In this document: piece by piece, positions 30,701 to 45,700 of the stretch
How the letters are laid out: every line of letters begins with the position of its first letter
How positions within the stretch are numbered: position 1 is the stretch's first letter
Source: Branchiostoma floridae
Lineage: Eukaryota; Chordata; Leptocardii; Amphioxiformes; Branchiostomatidae
Assembly: GCF_000003815.2 (NCBI RefSeq)
Contig: NC_049983.1
Coordinates: forward strand, 17,636,746 to 17,700,745
DNA: 64,000 nt
Reading direction: 5' to 3'
Translations under genes and position numbers: made by a program
The notes under the pieces: generated by a model
What the model saw: only the letters and a program-made list of their open reading frames with translations
Databases searched by the model: none
What the model was told of the DNA's origin: nothing

Positions 30701-33700
30701 ATGACAGCTTGAAAAGTACTAGTCATATACTGGATGGGAAATTTTGTTCAGACGTCACATATAATTCAATCATCAGGTGAGTAGCCCTCAGCACAACGCA
30801 AATAGTGAGACAGCTCTAAACTATCATAATGACAGATGTAAAACAAGTGAGAACTTTGCTTTGGGGTATATTTCCCATAGTATAGTAGGCTTTTCCATTT
30901 TCATTGTAGCTTTCCTTTAACTGCATTGAAATAATTATGGACACACCTGCATACAAGCAGACACACTAAAAAACAAAACCTTTTACTCACTGACTGAAAA
31001 AATCTGGCCTACTGCGATGAGACTTACTTCCAGAGTCTTGAGCATGGGGACGTTGTCCAGCAGGTTTTCGAACATCTTTCTCTTCTTGTAGGCATTCTTC
31101 AGCAATATCCTCCTGAAGGTCTGACGGTCCTGAGAAGGAAAACAGTTTTAACTCTTAACGCTGTGTGTCGGTGTGGCCTCACAGTTAGGGTGTTGGACTA
31201 AGAACAGATTGGTCCCGGGTTCGATGCCCGTCTTGCCCTGATATTGTTGCCCACTTTACACTTCTTTCCCTGACGGTGGGGTGACGGCCACAAAGCCTCT
31301 CGGCTGTCAAATGTTGCCGAAAAACACACACGGATTTGGTATGCCCAAATTGCATATCACATATTTGCTACTGAGAGCCATAATCTTTGAAGCCCATTAG
31401 GTCGAGGAATAGTATTACAAAGACTGGTTACATGCAGATGAAGACTATTTAAACCAGAATGGTTTGATCCACTCACACCCAGAAGGTCCCCTACTCTTTT
31501 TGATAAGTGTGGCGGGTTCTTTTACATGCCTGAGGTGTGGCTATCCCCGAACATGGGACCTCCATTTAACATCCTATCCGATGGACGGTTGTAGCCGAAG
31601 CTAGGTACTCGTTTTTCACCTGAGTGAAGTGTTGTAAAGTGCCTTTCCCAAGGGCACAAGATAGAAGACATGGCAGGTTTCGAAGTCGGGACCTCTTGGG
31701 TCTGAGCCCAAAGCGCTGCCAATTATGCCACACGATCTGTACATGAAAGAGAAACTTACCAGCGCCCACAGGGATCCGTCTGATGTGGCCACAATGGTAG
31801 CAGCGCGGGGTGTGTTGTACATGAGAGCCAGCTCTCCAAAGCTGCCGGTATTGTCGTAGGAACCCACGTGTTTGTCTGTGCCGTCGATTTTCACAAAGAT
31901 GTTATAGGTGCCACTAGGGGGAATGGACAACATCAAAGACTATGAGATAAAACAGACATGTAACATGAATCAAAAGCTACTGGGAAAAGGGAAATGTTTA
32001 TGGGGATTTAATTTTGCGGTAGGAAGAAAATAATGGTTCAGATTGAGTTAAATTTTGAACAATAATGTTCCAAACGGGTGTTCCAGACCAGGCCTATTAT
32101 CATACAGGCTTCAATAAAATAATTTGAACAGTCACACGTCCTCTATTGCATTGACTATGCTGCTGTTGAAAATTTGAATTAAGCACTGGAACAAGTTTTC
32201 TCCGGTGGGCATGACATGAATGAAATACAACACCGTGCATTCTATATCACCCCTGGTCCCAGCCCCTACATACAGAATACAGAGTGTTGTATTCCACATG
32301 AGTGTACACTGATGACATCTGAATATGTAATACCGGGGACATGTGTTGAGCAATGAATTGGTATTACAACAGTGATATCCATAGTGTATTACACCAGAGG
32401 ACTTTATTGAGTTTTATGTCATATCTGGGCCGTCATAACGTTCCATATGGGTGTTCCGGACTGGGTGATAATTTTCTGTATCACACCTGCTTCTTAGTTG
32501 TATCACACAGGCTTCCATCAATTAAATAGAATGCACTCCATGCCTTCCGTTGTGAGTTCTTTTTCTCCAATTAAGTTCTTGGCGCAGGTTGAAACAACTG
32601 TGTCAAGTTTTTATGAGTAGTTTGGCAACCAAGACAGTGTTTTCCAACCTGGGTATGACATACCAGTAAATGAAATACAACTCGGTGTATTCCGCATCAC
32701 CCTCGGTCCAAGGCCTGCAGCGGATTGGGCTGGTATCTCGGATGATATGGAATACCCTGTGTTGTATTCTGTAATATAGAATATATTATATACCAGATAC
32801 ATCTATCATATCTACTAACCTGTCGATGACATAGAAGTTGTCACCATCATCTCCCTGGTCAATGACATGCTCATCTGGAGTCACCTGCGACAGTAAACAA
32901 TGGAACGGTGTTTATTGTTACACAACAACCATCATAAAGGTGTTTCAATCTCATACAAGTTGTCAAGGAGGAATAAAACTGACACTATCCAAACATTTAA
33001 ATTCCCTTCCTTTCTACCCAGAATGGAAAGAACACTGAAATTAGTTGGCCCTGTTTTCTGGGATGCTTCTTTGCAGGGGACAGAATGCTTGTCTACATGA
33101 ATTATTATTCACATGTATGTGGGAAAATCATGCCTGTGCTAACAGCAGGTCAGTTCAAGGTGTAAAGACACAAGCTCTCTTCTGTATAATTGATGAATCT
33201 GCAATGTGCATTTCCAGCCTTATATTATATCACATACATTTGTACTAGTCACAATCCTTCCAACACCAATCGGCGTGTAGAGCGGTTCCTATCTTCATTT
33301 TCACGGCCCTTGGGCCACACCGTTGTGTAAGCACTACAGCATTGGGCTTGTTCACTGGTCACATTTACATTATGCACACCAAAACCTCCCCTAACCCTGG
33401 TCTGTTTGGGAACCTTTTTGCCAATCAAGCAAGGCAGGAGGGTCACGGAAATGGAATAACTGACCCCATTTTTCCTTAAGTACCTCTCGCAGTGTACCGG
33501 ATCAAACAGTAGCTGGTTGGGGGGTCACTTAGCCAGAAACATAGCCGTGTAGCTCACAACAACCAAACTCCCATCAACCCTTACGTAAAACAAATGGCCA
33601 ATTAGCCTTATGACTCTGAGAATGATACATTTATATGTCGTACATAGTAAACCCTTGTGAGCCATGCACATATATTTCCTTCCCATCTTGTGTTCGTGAG

Positions 33701-36700
33701 GCATTTTCTATCGCTGAATAATTGAAATACAGATGGGGAGGCTCGGATAACCGTTGATAGTGGATTCTGATTGCTTCGAGAGGATTACAGTTATGTATGG
33801 ACCAGGGCTTTAGCCAGCGTCCGTTTTTCCGTCAATTGACGGAAATTTGCTGCGTGTGACGGAAAAAAATTTCAACCATTCCGTCAACCTTGACGGAAAA
33901 AAATCGTTGATTGAAGCAAGGAGGCCAAGTTGAAAAGAGGGAAGCTACGGCTTGGGGACGCCCGGACAGCCCATTGTCGGAAAGCCACACACTGTTTGTT
34001 TTGCTATTGTCATGATTGTAGACGATTGTGTGTCGGCACCCTTTCGCATACGATAATCTCATTAAAAACCCGTTTTTCAAGGTCTCACTCCTAGAACAGT
34101 GCATTCTACGAACTTTGTTGTTTGGAATCTTGACTTGTACGCTAGCGCATGCCGGGGCTGGTGGCCGTACAAATTATTTTCGCTCGCCCAGCCGCGCCGC
34201 TTGCGACAACGCAAGGTGCCAGTCGCAGCTAAAAGAACCGGCACATCATGCTATCCACAAATAGTTTGATCAAAAACATATTCTTTAGGATCTAAAATGT
34301 TGCACGGTTCTCTTCAGCGGGAATTTTGTTTTTGTTTTGACGAGAAAACGCTAATTTTGCAGCGACACAGATGAGATACCCACGCCACGTTGTTGTTGGC
34401 ACACTTCCGGGTTAATTGAACGCCAAAATTCCCCCAAATGCACCATAAATCAGTATATGAATGCATGTTTTCTCAAAAGAGTCTTTGAGTAATTGTGTTC
34501 CTAATTAGAAAATTGTCGTGTAATAGAAAAATATAGCGTTCTCCTGCCTTTACAAATGTAACATGTTCAAACAAATAAAATATTTGAACGCTGGTGCGCG
34601 CGGTGCATCGTGGGTCGGTATCCATAGCTTTACCAATCAGAGCGCGGGATCTGAGGAGACGCCCCTCTAGATGTTACGATCAACCAATCAACAGTGCGTA
34701 TTGAGAATATGTAATGTTAGATTTGCATACCCCGCGAGTTGATTTTAGCGCCGTGATTTTGCGGGGAAAACGCAAAGAAACGATGTTTTACTGTTCACAT
34801 TATTACAAAACGTCAGCGTGGTGTCATATTTTCTCCCAATGACAACATTTATATCGGACGAGGTAGACATTTTTGCAGTCAATGACGGAAATTTTTACGC
34901 GATGACGGAAAAAAAAAGATTCTTGACAAGAATTTTCCGTCAATGGGAATTGGCTGACGGAAAAAAATCTCGAGCTGGCTAAAGCCCTGGTATGGACCAA
35001 CGGCAAAGTCACGATCGCGGTATCAACTACAGTGGATATTGATAGTTATGACTTCATGTACATGGGGGCTGAAACACAAGTCCTATCAATTTCCTCCTAC
35101 TATATGTATACTGTTTGTATGATAATCTTCCAATTCCAACATAACATTTCCCATATCGTTACCACCTGGTAGAATTTGTTGTAATCAACATTTTCCCTGC
35201 AGTATGTGTTTTCCTCAAAACAGAACAAAAATTCAAAGGTATAATAGACTAGCGCACAAAAGCAAAGCTTTACTAATTGCCAGTCAAATATGTATGGACC
35301 AACGGCAAAGTCACGATCACGGTATCAACTATAGTGAATATTGATAGTCATGACTTCATGTACACTGGGGCTGAAATATGAATCCTATCAATTTCCTTCT
35401 AGTTTATCTACCATATGTATAATATTGTTAGATAACCTTCCAATTCCAGTGTAACTTTTCCTCATATCCTTACCACCTGGTAGAATTTGCAATAGGAATT
35501 ACATGTAGTTGTAATCAACATTTTCCCTTCAGTATGTGTTTCCCTAAAAAAAATTCAAAAGTATAATAGACTAGCGCACAATAGCACAGCGTTACTAATT
35601 GCGAGTCATCACTGGAATTCAGAATCAAGGTGAATAAAAAACGCCGCAGCAACACAGGTCTATCAGATATCACAACAGGCATATCTTTGTTGATGTTGGT
35701 GCAATCTTCACATTTTCTAAGGCTTTTGAGGCATTGAAAAATGCTGTCTAATTGGGACTTTTTATGCTTTCAACGGATCCTCAACTTCAATGTAGGGTTG
35801 GAACAAAGCAGGTAACATTCTGCGCACAGCTGTTCAATTCACACGCCATGGTGGCTGCAGCCCCTCTAAATTGCCAGGGCCTTGTTACAACACCAATTCC
35901 CCTGATTGCGTGCATGGCACCATGGTAACAACATGCACCTGTCTGCTGCTTAGATACAGAGCAGGTGGTTCTATCTTTTATCATGTAACACAAATATGAG
36001 GGGTAATTCCAAAAACAGGAAAGTGACTTAGAGCAAGATAGTTTCATCCTCTGCAAAATGTTGGAAAGAAATTGACTTAATTAATATGCATGGTACATCC
36101 GAATAAGGCAATTGCTGCATCATGCTTAGATACAAAGCAAGTGGTTTTATCTCTTATCATGTAGCACAAATATGAAGGGCTATTCCAAAAAGAGGAAAGT
36201 AATTTGAAGCAAGATAGCCAACAGAGAAGTCTCATCCTCTGCCAAATGTTAGAAAGAAAATGACTTGATATGCATGGAACATGCGAAGAAGGCAATTGCT
36301 GCACTATGAAATTCAAGGTGTGGAAAATGGATTGAATAAGAAGCTGAATCATTGCCAAGGAAGTGAAAGGTGGCATGATATCTCCACCTGTTTCAACTTA
36401 TTAATGAAAGCTACCAGGATTTGCAAATATTCAAAAATGGTGACATCAAAAACTCACTGTAAGCTATCCCTCTGCAATTAACAGTTTCTTTTCTCATTCT
36501 TACCCCTTTCATCTAATGACTTAAATCCCAAGGTAACATGCAGTTTCAGTTTCTTTCTTTTTTACCGCATGATATATATATTTGTCAATTCTAAGGAGAA
36601 ACTGGTGAATGGTCAGAGAGAGCTCTTTAACTTTTCATTTCAATTTTTTAAAGGAATCAAAGAAATTGCATAGCAAGAATATCAATATAATTGTCAAGTG

Positions 36701-39700
36701 TTACGATATACAGATGTAAATAGGCCAAGCGCTGCATGAAATAGCCTTTAATAGAAGATATTGGTGTGGGTTTGGAGCTTTTCTGCTGTCATGGCTACCA
36801 ATTGGTAGGGCCTTGGAAATAAATGTTGTGTTTCCTATTTTAGCCCTGAAAAAATTAGGGCTGGTAGGTTGGGATTATCCATTTTTTTCTTGTACTTTTT
36901 TTTAGGCTGGCCAAAACTCTAGTGTGACATTACAAATTTAACGAAGTAAACTGAAATACATGAGGGCACTAAGTGTCTTTTGATGTCAAACTTGAATGTT
37001 GTGCATAATAGATACATTTATCCATCATTAGACAGGATAAGCAGTGTTTATACTTCAACTTCAATAGCAAGCAGGCTGAATAAAAATTAAGCTATAGTAT
37101 GTGACTCCACTGCCCACCCACCTAAAAAAAGTCTAGGGTCGGCAGGTTTTTCTAGGGTAGGTAGGGAAACAGGAAACAACAATTTTTTCCTCTAGGCCTT
37201 GGCTGACATCAAAGCTGTCTGGATATAATACACCTTGTGATGTGGTTATCTGCCGTGAATAATCACATGTTCAGCGTGATACTAAATCAGCTCGGGGAAC
37301 TGGGCTTCACTTTCCTGTAGGCCAAAAACATGACTGAACACCAGTGTTTCAGCTGTTTATTTGTTATCATGGATATTATATATTATGCGCTTCCAGAATG
37401 CATTTTCCTATACTACTATGATAAGCTATGTAATATAACTTCTTTCAAGTAGATTTCAGACACAGTCAAACCTATACAACTTACAAGTGACATCATGAGG
37501 ACCACCTGGCCAATGCCGCTTTTTGGTGGTCCGTTTGGAAATTTTTCCCATTGCCAAAAAAGCATTATATTTAAGAATCCTGTCTATGTTGACAACCTGT
37601 CCACATAGACCAGCTTTACCAGTACCCCAGTAAGTGGTCTTCATGGACAATTTTGACAGTAGATGTTGGACTCTTTCTGCTCGTAACAGGAAATGCCTTA
37701 AAGCGTGACTCTTTACCAAAAATAGAATATGCAGAACTACAGCCCTTGCCATGTCAGGTCCCATTACTCTATGGATATGCATGCATATTATGAGCTTCAA
37801 GCAATGTACCTAAGCGGCCTTGTTTCAAAGTCAATCTTTGAAACCACGCTGATACCATTTGGCAAACATCCCATGAGTAATATACACTTCTTTATGCTTC
37901 AAAGGACACAAAATTTCTCTACTTCTAAAGGGCAGCGCAGAGATGATCAAAGCTTTGTCGTGGAAGATAGCTGACAAATTAGACCCTGCATGCAGCTTCC
38001 CAGGCAGATATGTATGATTGTTCAAAAGGTTCTGTACAGATTTCAATTCCCTTGGGAATGGGAGCAAAAGTGAGTATTTTCCATTTTGAAGCTTATTTTA
38101 TAGCTTGTACAAATGACGTACATTCAGAAAAAAAATCGAAGCAATGTGAAAATGATTAGTATCAATGCAATTACTAAATGAATAAATTGGGTAAGACATC
38201 AAATCAACATTTATTAAATTGTACATCAATTTCACCAAGATGGAACTGAAATGCATCTTCTAAAGACAAGGGAAACATCAAATTATGGTCTGTGTAGAAA
38301 AATCCTGTTTTAGAGCCCCATCCTATCCTGATGACACAGGAATACATGAATATCATTAAGGCTTAGACTACAAGATGGTTGCCTACTTTCATAATAGCAG
38401 CATATGAAACTTTAATTTTTAGCATTTTGCAATTCTGATGACAACTAATATACAGTATTTGCCTCATGTTACGTTAAATATAAGCATTACTTTCTGTGAC
38501 ATTGAATAAAGCTATCATTGATGGCTGCATGCTTCAAGCAAGGCAGACATACTGATAGTGATAGGCCCCTTATCTATATCTGTCTCCACTTTCCTACAGA
38601 GTTAACTATTATAGAAGTCTGCTTGTCTGCAGAGTGACAACGTCATTGATCAAGGTCTGATCTCCTAACAGGGCATGAAACTGACTTCTTGTATGACTTT
38701 GAACCATTGTTCTAGCCAGCCTGAAATTTTTTCCGTCCCCTGGATGATTTTGAGTTTTTGAGGATTCTGAGTCATCCACTTTCCTGGACACTAGGCAAAG
38801 AATCCTGTTTTCCCAAGGCATTATCTCATTTCGGAACTTGGCAAAATATATAAATAGTGGCAACATCTCACCTTTCTCTCAAACATCGCATCCAGCACCT
38901 CTTGCATCTGTTCCTGTTAAAGACATTAAAATACTGAGAAAAATATTCAGTTGACATCAGGGCTTTAATTTTTGAGTTTCCCGCTTTAATTTTTTTCCTT
39001 CCCATTCACTGTTGTGAGGTAATGTTTTGGAGCCCTTTGTTATTATCTGTCATTTTACAGATTTTATGTCATGAAGTCTAGATTTTTTTTGACGGACAGG
39101 GTAGCTTTTTTCAATCCCAACAAGCATGGAGACAGCTAAGGTTGACATATTAGCTTCATTTTTAAAACTGCAGAAAAAGAAACACTGACATTTAATACTG
39201 ACATATTAAAAAGGATGTATCATTCCATATATCACTAAGCCACATAAGTACAAAGACCCATTTTACAGAATGATGTAAGAGTCTGAAAGTCAGTTTACAG
39301 TTCATCTCATGTTGACTCTTAGATATCAATATCAAAGTTTTTACTTCTAAAGAACATGAGCTTACCGGATCGAGTGACTTGAAGAGAAGAATATTTCCCA
39401 CTGCCTGAGCTAGCCTGGTCCTCTGACCATCTGATTTGGGGTGCACAACCTAAACATAAAGAGAACATGGGGTTAGTACGCAACCTCGCTGTATTATAAT
39501 CGAAATATCAGCAAATGTCCTTAGGGTGCGGTCACATAGGCTGTGCGATCGTGGTACGATTTTGATACCATAGGATTTTCAAGCAGGCCTTGACAGAACC
39601 AACTACCGACATGGATTCAAAGCAACATATTGTACGCCAAGACAGTTGAAGTCTTGCAGAAGACATACATTTTTTCTCTTCAAAATGGACACGACCTATG

Positions 39701-42700
39701 TAACCGCGCCCTTATCACACCTAGCAGAAATTTAAGTCTTTACTTCTACTGAAAGTTTTATGCATTGTTGAACAATTCTGTAGTAAAGTAATGGAGACAT
39801 ATTTGCCTGTAGGCCTAGATAAAAAAAGTTCCGTCTTACCTTCTTGTCATCTTCATCGTCTGCATCTGGGTCATACCTTTCTGCACAAACTGCCAAAGGC
39901 AACAATAAAAACACACTTAGAAAAAGTGAAACTGTAAAAATTGGACTGATAAACAAAAATATCTTTTTAAATTGTATTCATTAAATTGCATTTTGTCAAG
40001 TGTGAGGTAATAATAATACAAGAGGCCCAACTTCAAGTGATACGATACAAAACTGGAATGCATGAGGACAATTGTATTTTCAATTCAAACTTTAATTTTG
40101 AGCATAATCCTTCATTAGATAGGACAAGCAGTTTTTTACTCGAATGGGAAGAAGCCTGAGAAAAATTCTGACTGGTAACAATGTGCCTCCATTGCCCACC
40201 TAAAAAAAGGCTAGGGTCAGCAAGTTTGTCTAGCGTAGGTTGGGAAACAGGAGATACAACGTTTTTTAGGCCTGATTTCAGATTCAAGCTCTCAAGACAG
40301 GCAGTCAGGTTTGTCAGTCAGTTTTGCCAACTTCGTATTTCATTTTATTTTTGAGAGGTAGATTTTTGTACTATAAGATATCAGAGATGCGGGCTTGTTT
40401 TCTAAGTAGACAGAGCAGAGTATATAGCATTGCTGGTCAAAGATATACTGAGTACTTGACAGCACTAAATTTATGTTCAGGCTTTAATGGAAAACAGATT
40501 ATTTCAAGATAACAAAGGAATGCCACAAAAGGCTTAGAGGTTCCTGTGTTTATCATATACACAGCCATTATTCTTGACTATTTGTGATAACACTCTTTCA
40601 TCGGAGATAACTCTGTTGATCAACTTCATGTGTTTAACCTTTCCCTGACGTAAGAGAGCTACAGTTTTTAGAGATTTTAGCCTAGCAAAGCACAATACAA
40701 CTAGAAAGGCTGACATTTGCTTAAGAGCAAATACAGCATATTTCAGCCATACCCCTTCCCACGCAACATTGGACTGTTCCAAATCACCCCTGCGCAAAAA
40801 TGGAACATCCTCTTAACAGTACATTATCCCCCAAAGTGGACTGGTATTGTGAATTGATTCCAGGTAAAAACAGTGCTTGCTTCTATTTTTCAGAAAATGA
40901 CAATAATCACACCTTCCATTCAGAAAATTTTCATCATGACTGAAAATTGTTGAATGACTTCATGTAATGTCATTAACAATTTTCAGTACGATAACTAGGT
41001 GTAAGTTTAAAAAAGTATAAGCTCCTTGTGATGTGGGTACATTTATTATTGCAGTGAACTTTTTTTATTCAAGTAGGGCATACGATTTAATAATTATCAA
41101 GCAGGTGCAGGTACTGTAGGAGCGTTTGTTTTCTTCAAGCTGTAAAACTGTTAAACTGTTTTACTTTGTATGCAATCAGCCATCGAGCCTATTCTTATTT
41201 TAGTTTAACAACTTCCTGCCAGACCCGGAAGATACGATTGAACCTTGTTCGAGGATTTATTTTCGTCTGTCTGGTCAGTCTGTTCATACCCTGGCGCTGA
41301 GAGTGTTTTGTTGGGCTGAAACTCTGGCAGTTTAAAGTTACTTACAATTTAAATGTTCAAAGTTTATGTCAAAAAACAACAGCACTAGGAAATGTGGCCA
41401 CTATAGACAGGTGGTCACTATAGAGAAAATGCTGATCTATTGACTAGGAGCCATACGTTACACATGATTTCAGTACACTGATCATTAATCATATAAACAT
41501 TGCACAGGTAAGCCAATTGTTTAGATGTACAATTAAGTTCAAATAATTCTGAAGAGAAATATTGATGAGAAAATAATCATCCTCGCCACTGTCTAACTTA
41601 TAATTACGTATCAAAACTAGACGCAGATTTTCTAACTAACGCACCTTTCGCCGACTTCATCAAAGGACCGCCGGCTATCAATCAAACACGGCTGTTGATT
41701 AGACTTAAGAGTTTCAAACAGTCATGTGCTGTGTGCCAGTTGACAGCGAACTTCATGCTACGTGATGTTTTACATTGCTTGGACCTTCTTTCCTACAGCG
41801 GTGCTTCTACAAAATATTTAGACTGTAACACTGAGTCCCACATGTTTTATAGAATAGAATTTGACGCAGAACAGCGTTTTTTGCTGGGTATTTTTCTTGA
41901 AACATGTCCGTGGGAATATCAGCGAGGCGGCGACGTAGGGATATCAGACCGTCAACAAAAGTCGCACGGCGGCTAACGGCGCAGCGAAGATACTAGCGCT
42001 ATAAATAAGCGCTTCAACTAAGGATGGCAACCCGTACAATATTTTTGTATACTGTTGAGCTAAGTAAAGTTTGTTGTTTATGAGGTTTTAGTTGTCTGTG
42101 AAGCTTTGACCCGAAATATTTTAAAGTCAAACTGCTGAAGAGAAGTAAGTGACTGCTACGATTATCGTAGATATGGCCCTAAAAAAACTGATAAAAGAAG
42201 CCTTCTCAATAGTCTAAAATGCAAGAGCTTCCGGGGGGCTTCGCCCACCTGGGTCCCCCCCCCCCCCCACAGTGGCCCTGCCCCTGGACCCCGCCAGGGA
42301 CATTCGGCGGCCCCGGACCCCTGTCCGACGCTTTGAAAAAATCCTGGCGAGAAGTCTGTATGGCCTGAGTCTTCAAGTTAACGTATTGTGTGGTCCCGCT
42401 TATGAATATTAATTAGCCTTCGCTTTCCTCTTCGCTGACTGGCTGAACCATTAATTGAATTAACTCTTCCTGCCGGCTAGACGCAGGTGCAGATGTCGGC
42501 TCTGTGGGGTGAACGCCCGAAAGGTCATGGCATGGAGAACGAAAGAAAACCAATTTCCCCTAAAAAAAGTGCTGTAATTAAGCCTTTTACAGTACTTTAT
42601 GCCAAAAATTTTACTTGGATCATTTTACCGACTATCTTATGCCTATCTATACCAAATGTTACTCATACCAGGGTACAGGGGTGCAAAATATACCGTTATA

Positions 42701-45700
42701 AGACCGTCAACAACAGTCGCACGGAGCTAACAGCGCAGCGAAAATACCATCGCTAGCGTTTCAACTTCGGATAACAAGTTATAAGTACTGTTGAACTCAG
42801 TAACGTTAAAGTTTGTTTTTAGTTGCCTTTGACGGTTTGACCTGAAATAGTGTTACGCTAAACTCCTGAAGAGAAGTTAAGTGACTGCTGCGATTATCAT
42901 AGATATGCCCCTAAGAACTGATACAATATAAAGCCTTCTGAATAGTGTAAAATGCGAGAGCCTTAGGCGGGCTTCGCTCCCCCTGGCGGGAACACTGCTA
43001 TATACGGGATCATGAGGCCCCGCTTATGAATATTAATTAGCCTTTGGCCTCCTCTTCGCTGATTGGCTAGGTCTTTGATTCAATTAACTCTCCGGCTGAC
43101 GCGCACAGGTGTGGCTCTGTGCGGGGTCACGGAAGGTCACGTCAGGAGGCCAAAAGAAAACAAATTTCCCCTCAGAAAAGTGCCAAAATTAATCATTTTA
43201 AAGTTGTTTATGTCAAAAATTTTACTTGAATCTTGTTACCAAGTAACTAATGCCTATCTATACCAAATTTCAGGTCATTTAATTGTAATACCAGGGTACA
43301 GGAGCCAAAAGTGTCCTTTTTTGGTCAAAAATTGGTCAAAAATCGCAAAAATAAGCATTTTGTTGCACTGTACACCAAAAGTGTTATGGAATTTATATGA
43401 AGGGATTATCAAGGCACATCTGTGTCAAATTTCAGCTCATTCGGTTGCAATACCAAGGTACAGGAGCCAAAAGTGTCCTTTTTTGGTCAAAAATTGGTCA
43501 AAAAATCGCAAAAATAAGCATTTTGTTGAACTGTACACCAAAAGTGTTATTGAATTTATATGGGGGCATTATCAAGGCACATCTCTGTCGAATTTCAGCT
43601 CATTTGGTTGTAATACCAGGGTACAGGGGCCAAAAGTGTCCTTTTTTGGTCAAAAATTGGTCAAAAAATCGCAAAAATAAGCATTTTGTTGTACTGTACA
43701 CCAAAAGTGTTATCGAATTTATATGGGGGCATTATCAAGGCACATCTCTGTCAAATTTCAGCTCATTTAGTTGTAATACCAGGGTACAGGGGCCAAAATA
43801 TACAGTTTTGGTCTAAAATTGACCAAAAAATCTCAATAAAATCATTTTAGAGGCAGATATGAAAAAACTGAGAAAAAAGCATCAAGGTATTGGCCCATTC
43901 TACCCCTGTGCCAAATTTCAGGTCATTCGGTCCAGGAACGGCGGAGATGAATCACTTTGAAGATTTGACAGGAGAAAGAAGAAGAAGAAGAAAGAAAGAA
44001 AGAAGAAACATTACGAATACAATATATTTCACCATACTATGTATGGCTGAAATATAATGAATTATAACCCTTTTAAACATTCCATATTTATGGACCTATT
44101 TTTCTCTTGGTAACTGACCACTTGCCTGGCAATTATCAAGGACCCCAACTGTGAGAATCACCTATTATGACATTATGGGCAGGTCCAAAATACAGGGGGT
44201 AAACCTCAATAAAAAAGAGAGGAAAAATCACAGCAATAAAATATGTCTGTAGAAATTCTGCAGGGTAAATGTTCAAGGACTTTGTAAGTAACCCGAGATA
44301 GATTAATTTCATCAATACATTTCAAAAATATATATGAAGAAAATATTCACAATATAAGAAATTCCTCCAAAGTTCTTGATCACTTTGTGCTATGGATGAA
44401 TAAATAATTTTTAATGTGACACTTGAATAAACTGACATTACACAGGGCCTATATATTTTAAGATTGACCGAACCATTTTGCTATAACTAAACATGAAGTG
44501 GCTGGCATTTAAATCCAAAAGTTCCTATCGATTGACTGTAACATCTCATGAAATTTTAATGCACTTATCACACTCCTTGGAACATTTGCTGAAATGTTTC
44601 TGACTTGACATTTTGTATCTTGGGTTGAAAATAGTTTATTCAACAATGTAAATTCATCTACATTTGACAGCAGCCCCATTCAATTTAATATAGTTTTTCA
44701 AAAAACTATCACCCTGACCAGCTTGAGTAATGTATAATAATCACCAGGTGTATTATAATAAAAGTAACATTAGCCTTCAACAACAATGCCAAGTGTACAG
44801 GAACTCAGGATGCACAACAGTGTATGTGCACCCACTATTTACCTCCATGAAAATGAAGGTATTGTTTTGGGTGTGTCTGTGAGTGTGTGTGAGTGTGTGT
44901 GTGTTTCTGTCTCTTTGTGTTTCCAGATTTTTGTAGTCACTGACTAGTCAGCATAACTCAAGTACCTCTTGATGGATTACGATGATATGTGGTATGTAGG
45001 TAGGTGTTGGGAAGGTCAAGGTCAATTTTGGGCCCTAAGTATGTGACCTTGAACATAAGATTAGGTAAATTATGCAAATAAGGACTTATACAAATACCAG
45101 TAAGGAAAATCTATCTATACGTATACAGTTCTCCATTATAGTATAAATACTCGTACCATAATGTAGTTTGTAGCAGGTGCACAATTAGCAGATACCAATT
45201 ATGCAAAGTTTTGTCTTACCTGACTGTCTCCTTCTCTTGTAGCTGTCTAGAATTCTCTTCGGAGGAGGTTCTGAAAGAAGAAAGAAAGGTTCATATAATT
45301 GTTGATTTCATAATTGCATTTGGCTGATCCAAGATGCGAAAGTATTAATTATCTTAAAGACAGAAAAACAGAAACATGTCTTCACCTACAAAATTCACTG
45401 AGAATTCTGTACAATCTTAAGTTGCTCAGCAGTTACAGCATATGGTTGCTGCGTCAAGTGGAAAGGGAGTTACAGAGCTAAGCTAAACTTTGGTGTCTAC
45501 CTAGTGGCATAACACTTCCATCTTTGTCCACTTGTAAATCATTCATACATCAATCAGCAGCCTCATGGTTTGCTCAGGTACAGAGCAGACAACAGACACT
45601 GTGTTATCAAACACAGGCAGGACAAAACATAGACAAACATTGCCATTATTGATACATTGCTTCTAACTTGTCAAATATGTTAACAAAAGAAGGTGTGGCT

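Noticed and set aside
43063-43816. Overlapping long frames of 205 and 139 codons
   Set aside because: They translate the 163-bp tandem array, whose period is not a multiple of three, so the same repeat appears in different frames.
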